A stretch of 7,229 nt of DNA from DASVEE01 sp036399695 (GCA_036399695.1 DASWMP010000056.1:1-7229), one strand, 5' to 3'. Positions 1 through 6,002 are shown, counted from the first letter of the stretch. Notes: generated from the sequence alone by a model not told the origin. Translations and numbers: made by a program.

Positions 1-273
1 GCACCGGTACACCGCGAGAGCGCGCCGGTACACCGCGAGTGCGCACCGGTACACCGCGAGGGCGCACCGGTACACCGCGAGCGCGCGCCGGTACACCACG
101 AGCGCGCACCGGTACACCGCGAGCGCGCACCGGTACACCACGAGCGCGCGCCGGTACACCGCGAGTGCGCACCGGTACACCGCGAGCGCGCACCGGTACA
201 CCACGAGTGCGCGCCGGTACACCACGAGCGCGCGCCGGTACACCGCGAGTGCGCGCCCGCAAACCGCGAGCGT
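1..273. repeat. 21-bp tandem repeat array, 12 clean units plus one decayed unit
   Basis: Units start every 21 bp at 1, 22, 43 and so on to 232, and a degenerate thirteenth unit lies at 253-273. The array is cut by the left window edge, so its full length is unknown. Each unit carries the constant core CCGGTACACC followed by a variable purine and then CGAG. Across the 12 clean units only three of the 21 positions vary: unit position 3 (A/G), position 14 (G/A) and position 19 (A, T, G or C). Each unit contains a short interrupted palindrome, CGGT-AC-ACCG. The unit has no stop codon in any of the six frames, so open reading frames through it are not evidence of coding. The repeats are directly adjacent without spacers, so this is not CRISPR. 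A 21-bp period is about two helical turns, which would put each unit on the same DNA face. Function is unknown: it could be a minisatellite, a protein-binding array or the tail of a repetitive protein gene. Confidence 0.95.
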
Positions 274-280
274 CGAGGCG

Positions 281-297
281 GGACACCATGAGTGTCC
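281..297. repeat. Short perfect inverted repeat (6-bp arms)
   Basis: GGACAC at 281-286 pairs with GTGTCC at 292-297 around the 5-nt loop CATGA. It lies just outside the decayed end of the 21-bp array. The arms resemble the outer part of the palindromes at 5816-5837 and 5894-5915 but lack their extra GACA/TGTC bases. It may be a worn copy of that family or a chance hairpin; no T-tract follows it. Confidence 0.5.
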
Positions 298-309
298 GAG
301 CGTAGCCTC

Positions 310-340
310 CCGGCGCCCGCCTCGAGGCTCGCGGCGCCGG
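310..340. repeat. GC-rich inverted repeat, 8-bp arms
   Basis: CCGGCGCC at 310-317 is matched by GGCGCCGG at 333-340 across a 15-nt loop that itself contains the palindrome CCTCGAGG (320-327). It could form a stable hairpin. The arms include the self-complementary hexamer GGCGCC, which makes a chance match in GC-rich DNA easier. No poly-T tract follows on either strand, so it is not a classical intrinsic terminator. Confidence 0.4.
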
Positions 341-480
341 CCCGGACGCTCGATGGTTCATGCGCGGCGCTCCCGGTGTCTGGGCGGTACCTCCCAGCCT
401 CCGGTGTGCCGCTCGCGGAGTCGGAGCAGTCCTGGTCAGCGAGCCACCGCTCTCCTGGATTGAGCGTCGGGATTATGGAC

Positions 481-543
481 GGCGTCGCGCTTCGGACAAC
501 GGGCAACGGACAACGGACGACGCGCTTCGGGCAACGGGCAACG
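481..543. repeat. Heptanucleotide tandem repeat, nine 7-bp units
   Basis: The 63 bases divide exactly into nine heptamers with consensus GRCAACG on the plus strand: GGCGTCG, CGCTTCG, GACAACG, GGCAACG, GACAACG, GACGACG, CGCTTCG, GGCAACG, GGCAACG. The variant CGCTTCG occurs twice, 35 bp (five units) apart. This gives a longer direct repeat with one mismatch (486-508 and 521-543). The array stops eight bases before the stop codon of the minus-strand gene at 552. It resembles in kind the short tandemly repeated heptamers known from cyanobacterial intergenic regions, but the sequence differs and no relationship is claimed. Confidence 0.85.
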
Positions 544-551
544 CCCCCTCC

Positions 552-2789
552 CTACCTCCCCACCGCCCGGCGCTTGGCGTCCAGTGCTACGAAGCCGACC
601 AGGCGCGGCACGCGGCCGACGTCTTCGCGGTCGATGATCTGCGTCGAAACGAAAGCGTGCGAGCCGGAGAAGGCGTACGCCGGAATGGTTTCGCCGATCG
701 CGATCTCGAAGAGCGGGGTGTGGGGGAGGGGGGTGAGGAGCACGCCGGAGCGGCCGGCGCGGATGCGGTGGACGGTGCGGGTCGGGGACTGGTCGGTCGG
801 ACCGGCCAGCCAGGTGATGACGAAGGCGGTGCCGTCCCAGCGGTTGTCGAGGAGCTGTTTGCGGTCGAGGCCCCCGGTGACGGGCGCGTGATGCGTAATG
901 AGCTCGTTCGGTTCGATCGAGATCGTGCCGATGGAGTCGTTGACCACGTCCGCGGGGTTCTTCGAAAGCCAGGCGATCAGTACCTGCGCCTGGTTCGAGG
1001 CCATCCGGAACGAGGTGACGAGTGACGGCAGGTCGAGCAACTGCTGTTGCGGCGTATCGGGGCGGCCGGAGGCGTCGAGGCGCAGGCCCATCAGCCGTGA
1101 ATAGGCCGAGGGCTGCTCGAGCCACGCCACGTAGTAGCCGAAGCGGGTGCCGACGATCTGCAACCGCGTCGGCAGGTCCGCGGTGAGCGCCAGGATGATG
1201 TTCGCGCCGACCGGCTCGCCCGCGAGGGTGAGCTGCTGCGAGTGGAGCACGCGGTTCGAGCAGTCGTGCCACGCCGCCATGAGGTGCTCCCCCTGCGCGG
1301 CGACGCTCGGCGGCTCGTTGCCGCACGCCCGGGTGTTCGCGAGCGTGGCCGGGAGGCCGAGGGGGCGGCCGTCGTCGTTCATTACGACGATTCGGCTGCT
1401 GAAGATGCCGGCCGGCACATCCTGCTCGATCCAGCTCGCCACGTAACGGCTTCCGGCGCGCTCCAGGCGGATGCCGGCCGGGAAGACGCCTTCGACGTCG
1501 GCTACGTGCCGCGGCGCGCGCGCCACCGTCCCGTTGGGGCTCATCACGGCGGAGAGCAGCGCGTTCCCTTCGCGGTAGACGATGAGGAAGCCCTGGTCGC
1601 GGGCGACGATAGCCGGGAAGGTCTGGGCGGGGGCGCTGCGGGCGACGAGGAGCTCGTCCCCTGCCGGCTGCAGCGCGACGTTGAAGCGGCGCATCGTGAC
1701 GACGCGTCCCCTTTCGAAAAAGCCGCGCAGGTAAACGATATTCAGGCGCCCGTCCGTCGTGCTGATGGCCGACGGCACGCGCTCGTTGCCCTGCGGATCG
1801 CCCAGCTCGCGCGGCTCGGCATCGAGGAGGTTGCCGTTCACGTCGACGCGGACGGCGAGCAGTTCGTCGCCCACGATCACGAAGCCGGCCAGCGTTGGGG
1901 TGACGGAGAAGGTGAACGACTGGGGAGTGCTGTTGCCGAGGCGGATGCGCTGGCCGCGGCGGGCGGCGTTCGCGTCGAGGCGCTGAGCCCAGGCGGCGCT
2001 GCCGTCGTTCCAGACCACGATCGACTGCAGGCCGTCCGTGGCGATGCGCGGCCGGCCGACGACGTCGGTCGAGGCGACGATCGTCGTGTCCTCACCGATC
2101 TGAACGCCGCTGCTGCCGACGCGCCGGACAGCCAGGGCGTCGCCGTTGCGGCCGAGGACCAGGGCGCCGCCGGCGTGCGGCACGGCGTCGACGGCGGTGA
2201 ACGGATCGTCGAAAGCCGTCACGCGGCGCGCTTCCATGATGACTTGCCCGTGCGCGTCCGTCACGGCGGCGTACGTCACTTTGCCGTTGTCGACCGTCTC
2301 GAAGATGATGAGCGCCCGCGTGCCGGTCCAGACGATCGACGGCGGCGCGTCGAAGAAGATGCCGAAGCCGGCGAGCAGCGTCGTCGGCGCTTCGGTGAGG
2401 AGCTGACCGTCGGGGCCGAGCCGGCGGAGGAAGAAGCCGCGCCCCTGGTCCGCGTAGACGACGAGGTACTCCTCGCCCGTCCAGACCGCGTCGGGCCAGC
2501 GTCCGCTGCCGAGCGGCGTGCGGGTGCGGCGGGCCACCGAGTCATCGGGGCCGACGACGGTGGCGTAGAGCTGCGAGGTGAAGGCGTTGAAGTCGGTGGA
2601 CTTCACGTCGTCCCAGACCGCGAGGATGTTGCGGCCGTCGGTGGCAGTGTCGATCTCGACGGTATCCGACGGCGCGGCGGTGGTCGTCGACGGCAGGACG
2701 AGCTCGCGTGGGGTCGAGACGACGTAGTCCGCCTGAGCCAGCGAGGGCAGCAGTGCGGCGAGGACCAGCAGCAGGCAGTTTCGTTTCAT
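552..2789 (-). CDS. Secreted repeat protein, predicted tandem beta-propeller (paralogue A)
   Basis: Encodes 745 aa. The start at 2789 is chosen because it begins a signal peptide (MKR, then hydrophobic LLLVLAALLPSLAQA, likely cleavage after Ala20) and has GAGGA (2797-2801) 7 nt upstream. The longer frame from 2879 would overlap the neighbouring gene and bury the signal peptide. The mature protein consists of about 14 degenerate repeats of 35-50 residues, starting near residues 46, 99, 150, 200, 247, 298, 340, 392, 439, 494, 543, 593, 645 and 702. A typical repeat has P-x-I-V-W-T-G, then a hydrophobic strand ending in VW or VY, then a charged loop, then a strand ending in RLDxxG. This is the pattern of propeller blades, and fourteen would fit two seven-bladed propellers. 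There are only two mature cysteines (C489, C510), probably a disulfide. No membrane anchor, sorting signal or catalytic motif is visible. It is probably periplasmic or extracellular; substrate and function are unknown. It is the second gene of a two-gene operon with its paralogue. Confidence 0.9.
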   Translation of the reverse strand: MKRNCLLLVLAALLPSLAQADYVVSTPRELVLPSTTTAAPSDTVEIDTATDGRNILAVWDDVKSTDFNAFTSQLYATVVGPDDSVARRTRTPLGSGRWPDAVWTGEEYLVVYADQGRGFFLRRLGPDGQLLTEAPTTLLAGFGIFFDAPPSIVWTGTRALIIFETVDNGKVTYAAVTDAHGQVIMEARRVTAFDDPFTAVDAVPHAGGALVLGRNGDALAVRRVGSSGVQIGEDTTIVASTDVVGRPRIATDGLQSIVVWNDGSAAWAQRLDANAARRGQRIRLGNSTPQSFTFSVTPTLAGFVIVGDELLAVRVDVNGNLLDAEPRELGDPQGNERVPSAISTTDGRLNIVYLRGFFERGRVVTMRRFNVALQPAGDELLVARSAPAQTFPAIVARDQGFLIVYREGNALLSAVMSPNGTVARAPRHVADVEGVFPAGIRLERAGSRYVASWIEQDVPAGIFSSRIVVMNDDGRPLGLPATLANTRACGNEPPSVAAQGEHLMAAWHDCSNRVLHSQQLTLAGEPVGANIILALTADLPTRLQIVGTRFGYYVAWLEQPSAYSRLMGLRLDASGRPDTPQQQLLDLPSLVTSFRMASNQAQVLIAWLSKNPADVVNDSIGTISIEPNELITHHAPVTGGLDRKQLLDNRWDGTAFVITWLAGPTDQSPTRTVHRIRAGRSGVLLTPLPHTPLFEIAIGETIPAYAFSGSHAFVSTQIIDREDVGRVPRLVGFVALDAKRRAVGR

Positions 2790-2796
2790 GGTCGGT

Positions 2797-2801
2797 TCCT
2801 C
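2797..2801 (-). promoter_or_regulatory. Ribosome binding site for paralogue A
   Basis: On the minus strand GAGGA sits 7 nt before the ATG at 2789, inside the 25-bp gap after the upstream gene's stop (2815-2817). It supports the signal-peptide start over the longer frame beginning at 2879, and it indicates independent translation initiation within the operon. Confidence 0.75.
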
Positions 2802-2814
2802 TTCGGGTGTGCCG

Positions 2815-4989
2815 TCAGCGGATGGCACGGCGGCGTGGCGGCAGCCCGGCACGGGTGACGATGCGGAAGACGTTCCCATGCGTTTCGGCGGTCATTCGTT
2901 CGAGCGAAAGGAAGAGATAGTGGCCGCCGCTGCGGGATACGGCCACGGTGGCCGGAACCTGTTCGTAGCGGGCACGGTGCGGCGGCGCATCCATGAGATG
3001 GCCGTCGCGGTTCACGCGGATCTGTTTGACCGCGTCGTCCGGGGAAGACCGCCAGGCGATCGTGTAGTTCGTACCGTTCCACCAGGTATCCAGCAGCACT
3101 TTGCGGTCGTCCCCTTCCGTGAGGATCTCGATGGCGTCGCCGTCTCCGGTGATGACGCGCCCCTCATGATCGACGGTGATGCCCGCAATGAAGTCGTTAA
3201 CGACGTTGAGGTTGTGTGACAACCAGGCGATGAAGACGCGGTCGCCGTCGGTGGCGAGCTCGAACGAGCCCACCTGCGACTGCGCGTCCAGTAGTTGCAC
3301 CGGGGCCTCGAGCGGGGTGCCGTCGAGCGCGAGACGCAGGCCGTACAGGCGGCCGTAGCCGTCGAGCCACGCGAAGTAGAGGTGGTCGCCGGTCCGGATG
3401 ACGCGCATCGAGCGCAGGTTCACCTCCGTCTGGAAGAGCACCGTTTCGGAGACGAAGGTGCCGTTCGCGTCGAGCCGCGCGACGCCGATGTCCGAGCCGT
3501 TGCAGCGGCTGCGAAAGAGGAGCAGGCCGTCCTCGTCGTTGGTAACGGCGTGGGTGATGGCGCATTCGCCCTCGAAGCGGCCGATCCCGCCGGCGGGGAA
3601 GCCGTTCTGGTCGAGCACGAGCCAGCTCTCGCCGGCGAAGACGAAGTAGCGGTCGCCGAGGCGGGTCAGCTCGACGGTGCGGCGGACGCCGGTGAGAGGC
3701 ATCAGCTCGTGCGGCTCGCGCAGCGGGTTGCCGGCCGCGTCGACCACCATCGAGAGGATGCGTCCCTCGACGTTGTCGCCTTCCTGCCAGACGACGAGAT
3801 GGCCGGCCGGATGCGCTTCGGAGTCGACGTACATCTGCTGCGGCGCGGATTTCGAGACGAGAATGGGATCGCCGAGGCGTTGCACAGAGAGAGCGCCGTA
3901 GAACTGCAGACGGGGAAGCGAGCCGGTGGAGTACAGCACGGCCAGCCGTCCATCCTCGGTGGGGAGGACGGCCGGTGAGGCAGAGCCGTCGATGCTTTCA
4001 TCGAGCCTGCGCTCGTCAACTACTTGACCGTTGGCGTCGAGGAGCGCGGTCCTGAGGCCGGCGCGTGAGATCACGACGAAGCCGGAACGTGCGGCGGCGA
4101 CAGCAGGGTTGGTGTGAAAATCAGAGGAGAAGATCGTGAAGGGCTCGCCGCGCGGGGCGCCGTTCGCGTCCAGGAGGCGGCCGCGCAACCCCTGCGACGG
4201 CAAGCTCCAGACGATGAGGAACTGGTTCCCGTTCGCGGCGATCGTCGGCACCGTCCGGTCGGGCGCGATGATGTGGGTGACGCCGGCTGGCGTGCCGTCG
4301 GCGGTCAGCCGCTCCGTGACGACGCCGTGCAGGTTGTCGTAACCGGTGAGCAGGAGTCCGTTCAGCGTGAGGGCGAGCTCCGCGGGATGGAAGGACTCGC
4401 GGAGCGGCAGCTCGCGCACCGTGGCCGTGCCGTCGCGCTCGATGGTCGCCAGCATTGTCGGGTTGACGAGCGCGTTCGCGCTGCCGAGTCGAACGGCGCC
4501 CCAGACGACGTGCGCGCGCTCGCCCGTCCAGACGATCGAGGGCCGCGGCAGTTGGGCGAACTGGAAGGAAGTGATCGTGCCGAGGCGTGTTGGCTCCGCC
4601 GCCAGCGGCCGCCCGTCTGGGTCGAGCCGCGTGAACCAGATGTTGCCGGTATCGGCCCAGACGACGAAGTAGTCGTTACCGGTCCAGACGGCGTCAGGAG
4701 CGCGGCCGGTGTCGTCGAGGAGGATGCGTGTCGGGCTGGTGGTCGAGCCGTCGGGGCGGACGACATTGGCGTAAAGGTTCGAGGTGAAGAAGCCGCGCGA
4801 GCGGGGCAGGACATCAGGGAAGACGGTGAGAATGTTGACGTTGTCGGTAGCGACCGCGCCGTCGATCGCGTTGGCGCGCGCGGGGAGAGGAACCGGCGAA
4901 GGGATCAGCTCGCGGGCCGGCGTGAGTGCCTGCGCCGCGAGTAGCGTGGGGAGAAGGGCGATGAGGAATCCGAGAGCAAGGCGGCGCAT
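2815..4989 (-). CDS. Secreted repeat protein, predicted tandem beta-propeller (paralogue B)
   Basis: Encodes 724 aa. The start at 4989 gives a clean signal peptide (MRR, hydrophobic core LALGFLIALLPTLLAAQA, likely cleavage after Ala21) with AGGA (4999-5002) 9 nt upstream. The frame stays open to 5079, but the added residues are Arg-rich and would mask the signal. The repeats match paralogue A: about 14 blade-like units, for example PDAVWTGNDYFVVWAD near residue 98, PSIVWTGERAHVVW near 150 and TDGDRVFIAWLS near 580. Many end in a D-x-x-G beta-turn (DPDG, DANG, DAAG, DQNG). The order of repeats is collinear with A from the TPxREL motif after the signal peptide to the Arg-rich C-terminus. Mature cysteines are C476 and C496 only, at the place equivalent to A. 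No enzymatic motif, anchor or transmembrane segment after the signal is seen. This is the promoter-proximal gene of the pair. Function is unknown; a binding or scaffold role outside the cytoplasm is an inference from the fold type. Confidence 0.9.
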   Translation of the reverse strand: MRRLALGFLIALLPTLLAAQALTPARELIPSPVPLPARANAIDGAVATDNVNILTVFPDVLPRSRGFFTSNLYANVVRPDGSTTSPTRILLDDTGRAPDAVWTGNDYFVVWADTGNIWFTRLDPDGRPLAAEPTRLGTITSFQFAQLPRPSIVWTGERAHVVWGAVRLGSANALVNPTMLATIERDGTATVRELPLRESFHPAELALTLNGLLLTGYDNLHGVVTERLTADGTPAGVTHIIAPDRTVPTIAANGNQFLIVWSLPSQGLRGRLLDANGAPRGEPFTIFSSDFHTNPAVAAARSGFVVISRAGLRTALLDANGQVVDERRLDESIDGSASPAVLPTEDGRLAVLYSTGSLPRLQFYGALSVQRLGDPILVSKSAPQQMYVDSEAHPAGHLVVWQEGDNVEGRILSMVVDAAGNPLREPHELMPLTGVRRTVELTRLGDRYFVFAGESWLVLDQNGFPAGGIGRFEGECAITHAVTNDEDGLLLFRSRCNGSDIGVARLDANGTFVSETVLFQTEVNLRSMRVIRTGDHLYFAWLDGYGRLYGLRLALDGTPLEAPVQLLDAQSQVGSFELATDGDRVFIAWLSHNLNVVNDFIAGITVDHEGRVITGDGDAIEILTEGDDRKVLLDTWWNGTNYTIAWRSSPDDAVKQIRVNRDGHLMDAPPHRARYEQVPATVAVSRSGGHYLFLSLERMTAETHGNVFRIVTRAGLPPRRRAIR

Positions 4990-5081
4990 GTGCGTTCGTC
5001 CTGCTCTACGGCTCAGGGATGGAAATCGTCCACAAAACCAGACTCTACGCTGCGGCTCCTCCGGCGTGCGATCCTGCACCG
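4990..5081. promoter_or_regulatory. Divergent intergenic region between propeller operon and TANGO2-family gene
   Basis: These 92 bp separate the minus-strand start at 4989 from the plus-strand start at 5082, so both promoters should lie here or overlap the coding starts. The least GC-rich part is about 5021-5050. I cannot assign convincing -35 and -10 boxes on either strand. On the minus strand AGGA (4999-5002) serves as the ribosome binding site of paralogue B. No inverted repeat suggesting an operator was recognised. Confidence 0.4.
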
Positions 5082-5789
5082 ATGTGCCTGATCGCGCTCG
5101 CGCACCGCGCGTCGGAAAAGTATCCGCTGGTGATCGCCGCCAACCGTGACGAGGACCACACGCGTCCTACCCGCGCCGCCGCATTCTGGGACGACGCACC
5201 GGACGTCCTCGGCGGACGCGACGTGCTGCACGGCGGCGGCTGGCTTGCGCTGCGCGGCAGACGCTTCGCCGCGGTGACGAACCTGCGCGGCGGCGTCCGC
5301 GCGCCGCAGAACCGTTCGCGCGGTGCGCTGGTCGGAGACTTCGTGCGCGGCACGATGGCGCCTGACGCCTACGTGCAGGAGGTCGCGCAACACACCGCGG
5401 AGTACACGCCGTTTCATCTGTACGCGGGCGTCATCGGCGAGGAAGCGCTGCATTTTTCTGAGACGGTCACGCGGCTCGCGCCGGGCGTCCACGGCGTGAG
5501 CAACGCGCCGGCCGGCGAGCGCTGGCCGAAGGTGGACGCGATCATCGCCCGCACCGCCGCCGCGCTCCGGCTGGCGAGCGCCGAGGAGATCATCGAGGAT
5601 CTGCTGGCATTTCTCTCCACCGACCGCGGCACCGGCCAGTTCGAGTCGGAGCCGTTCATTCGTGGCGACCGGTACGGCACACGCGCCTCCACCGTGATCG
5701 TGGCCACGCCGGAAGAGACGTGGCTCGTGGAGCAGAGCTGGGCGGCCGGCGGGGTGGCGGTGGGCGAGCGCCGGCTGTTCCGGCTGTAA
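5082..5789 (+). CDS. NRDE / TANGO2-family protein
   Basis: Encodes 235 aa of the TANGO2 (DUF833, NRDE) family. It begins MCLIALAH and carries the family signature ANRDE at residues 20-24. Further family blocks are GGRDVLHGGGWLALRG (about 44-59) followed by AAVTNLR, SRGALVGDF (about 79-87), LAPGVHGVSNAP (about 132-143) with a following WPKVD, and TRASTVIV near residue 206. Length is close to that of bacterial members. The start at 5082 is preferred over the in-frame ATG at 5019 because family members begin with Met-Cys. Cys2 would become N-terminal after Met removal, consistent with the proposed Ntn-hydrolase-like relationship (inference). I see no clear Shine-Dalgarno before 5082. Eukaryotic TANGO2 has been linked to heme trafficking and lipid metabolism; the bacterial role is not established. 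No signal peptide, so probably cytoplasmic. It is transcribed divergently from the propeller operon and convergently with the kinase gene. Confidence 0.95.
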   Translation: MCLIALAHRASEKYPLVIAANRDEDHTRPTRAAAFWDDAPDVLGGRDVLHGGGWLALRGRRFAAVTNLRGGVRAPQNRSRGALVGDFVRGTMAPDAYVQEVAQHTAEYTPFHLYAGVIGEEALHFSETVTRLAPGVHGVSNAPAGERWPKVDAIIARTAAALRLASAEEIIEDLLAFLSTDRGTGQFESEPFIRGDRYGTRASTVIVATPEETWLVEQSWAAGGVAVGERRLFRL

Positions 5790-5815
5790 GGCAATGAAGC
5801 GGCGCCTGCCGGCGC

Positions 5816-5837
5816 GGACAGACAGGAGTGTCTGTCC
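5816..5837. repeat. Palindromic unit, left copy
   Basis: Perfect 9-bp stem: GGACAGACA (5816-5824) and TGTCTGTCC (5829-5837), loop GGAG. It is followed by CACAT, which recurs inverted beside the right copy. Confidence 0.9.
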
Positions 5838-5893
5838 CACATAGAAGTCTTGCCGAATGTCGATCACTCGCGGGCACGCCAACCTTCAATGTG

Positions 5894-5915
5894 GGACAGA
5901 CACTCTTGTCTGTCC
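5894..5915. repeat. Palindromic unit, right copy
   Basis: Perfect 9-bp stem: GGACAGACA (5894-5902) and TGTCTGTCC (5907-5915), loop CTCT. Apart from the loop its stem is identical to the left copy, and the flanking ATGTG shows it is in the opposite orientation. Confidence 0.9.
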
Positions 5916-5985
5916 ACGCCCGCAGGCGCCTGGTTCCCCGGAGTCGCTCACGTTCGGTGTTGAGACGTTGGTCGCGCCCCTGTCC

Positions 5986-6002
5986 CACGCTCCTCGAGCG
6001 TG
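5986..6002. terminator. Hairpin downstream of histidine kinase gene
   Basis: CACGCT (5986-5991) pairs with AGCGTG (5997-6002) around CCTCG. It lies 11 bp beyond the stop codon of the minus-strand kinase gene. No T-tract follows in the direction of kinase transcription, so termination activity is uncertain. Confidence 0.35.

Larger units (their letters stand above)
306..551. other. Gene-poor stretch between the 21-bp array and the propeller gene
   Basis: I see no credible gene here. The open frames crossing it on both strands are compositional shadows that run on into the antisense of the downstream gene and show no recognisable domain. Identifiable contents are the GC-rich inverted repeat at 310-340 and the heptamer array at 481-543. 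Bases 341-480 show nothing I can assign. For the minus-strand gene ending at 552 this is the downstream flank, so a terminator would be expected here, but I see no hairpin followed by a T-tract. Confidence 0.6.
5801..5930. repeat. Composite inverted-repeat element (REP/BIME-like), 42-bp arms
   Basis: The arm 5801-5842 matches the reverse complement of 5889-5930 at 39 of 42 positions, with a 46-nt centre. Similarity appears to continue weakly for about 10 bases into the centre. Each arm contains its own palindrome: GGACAGACA and TGTCTGTCC around GGAG in the left arm, and the same 9-bp stems around CTCT in the right arm. The outer part of each arm is GGCGCCTGC-like. The element sits 11 bp after the TANGO2-family stop codon and between two convergent genes, the usual setting of REP-type intergenic repeats. 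It could act as a bidirectional terminator or mRNA stabiliser and could be a non-autonomous mobile repeat. No transposase is in the window and no target-site duplication is evident. Confidence 0.88.

Noticed and set aside
1..273. CRISPR array
   Set aside because: Units are contiguous with no unique spacers, and no cas genes are present.
39..305. Plus-strand open frame of 88 codons with TGTPRAR-type heptapeptide repeats
   Set aside because: The 21-bp unit lacks stops in all six frames, so the frame is guaranteed by the repeat. The GTG start is inside a repeat without a ribosome binding site, and substitutions fall at all codon positions. It could still be the tail of a longer gene beginning left of the window.
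292..1025. Two overlapping plus-strand frames covering the gene-poor stretch
   Set aside because: They cross the inverted repeat and heptamer array and continue antisense into paralogue A. No domain and no plausible ribosome binding site.
436..1326. Minus-strand 296-codon frame overlapping the end of paralogue A
   Set aside because: Out-of-frame shadow, Arg/Pro/Ala-rich without domains, and it runs through the heptamer array.
1242..2858. 538-codon plus-strand frame antisense to paralogue A
   Set aside because: Its translation is Arg/Asp/Val/Ala-rich low-complexity sequence typical of antisense frames in GC-rich DNA. The opposite strand has a signal peptide, a Shine-Dalgarno and repeats matching a paralogue. 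The same applies to the 3295-3978 and 4114-4944 frames opposite paralogue B.
2790..2879. N-terminal extension of paralogue A
   Set aside because: It would precede the signal peptide with 30 residues and overlap the upstream gene. The ATG at 2789 has a good GAGGA at 7 nt.
4990..5079. N-terminal extension of paralogue B
   Set aside because: The extension is Arg-rich and would bury the signal peptide. The ATG at 4989 has AGGA at 9 nt and aligns with the start of paralogue A.
5013..5882. 289-codon minus-strand frame opposite the TANGO2-family gene
   Set aside because: Antisense shadow of a gene with clear family motifs. Its start region is created by the palindromic element.
5801..5930. Insertion sequence or classical MITE with target-site duplication
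   Set aside because: No transposase and no duplicated flank next to the arms. The REP/BIME-like description fits better on present evidence.
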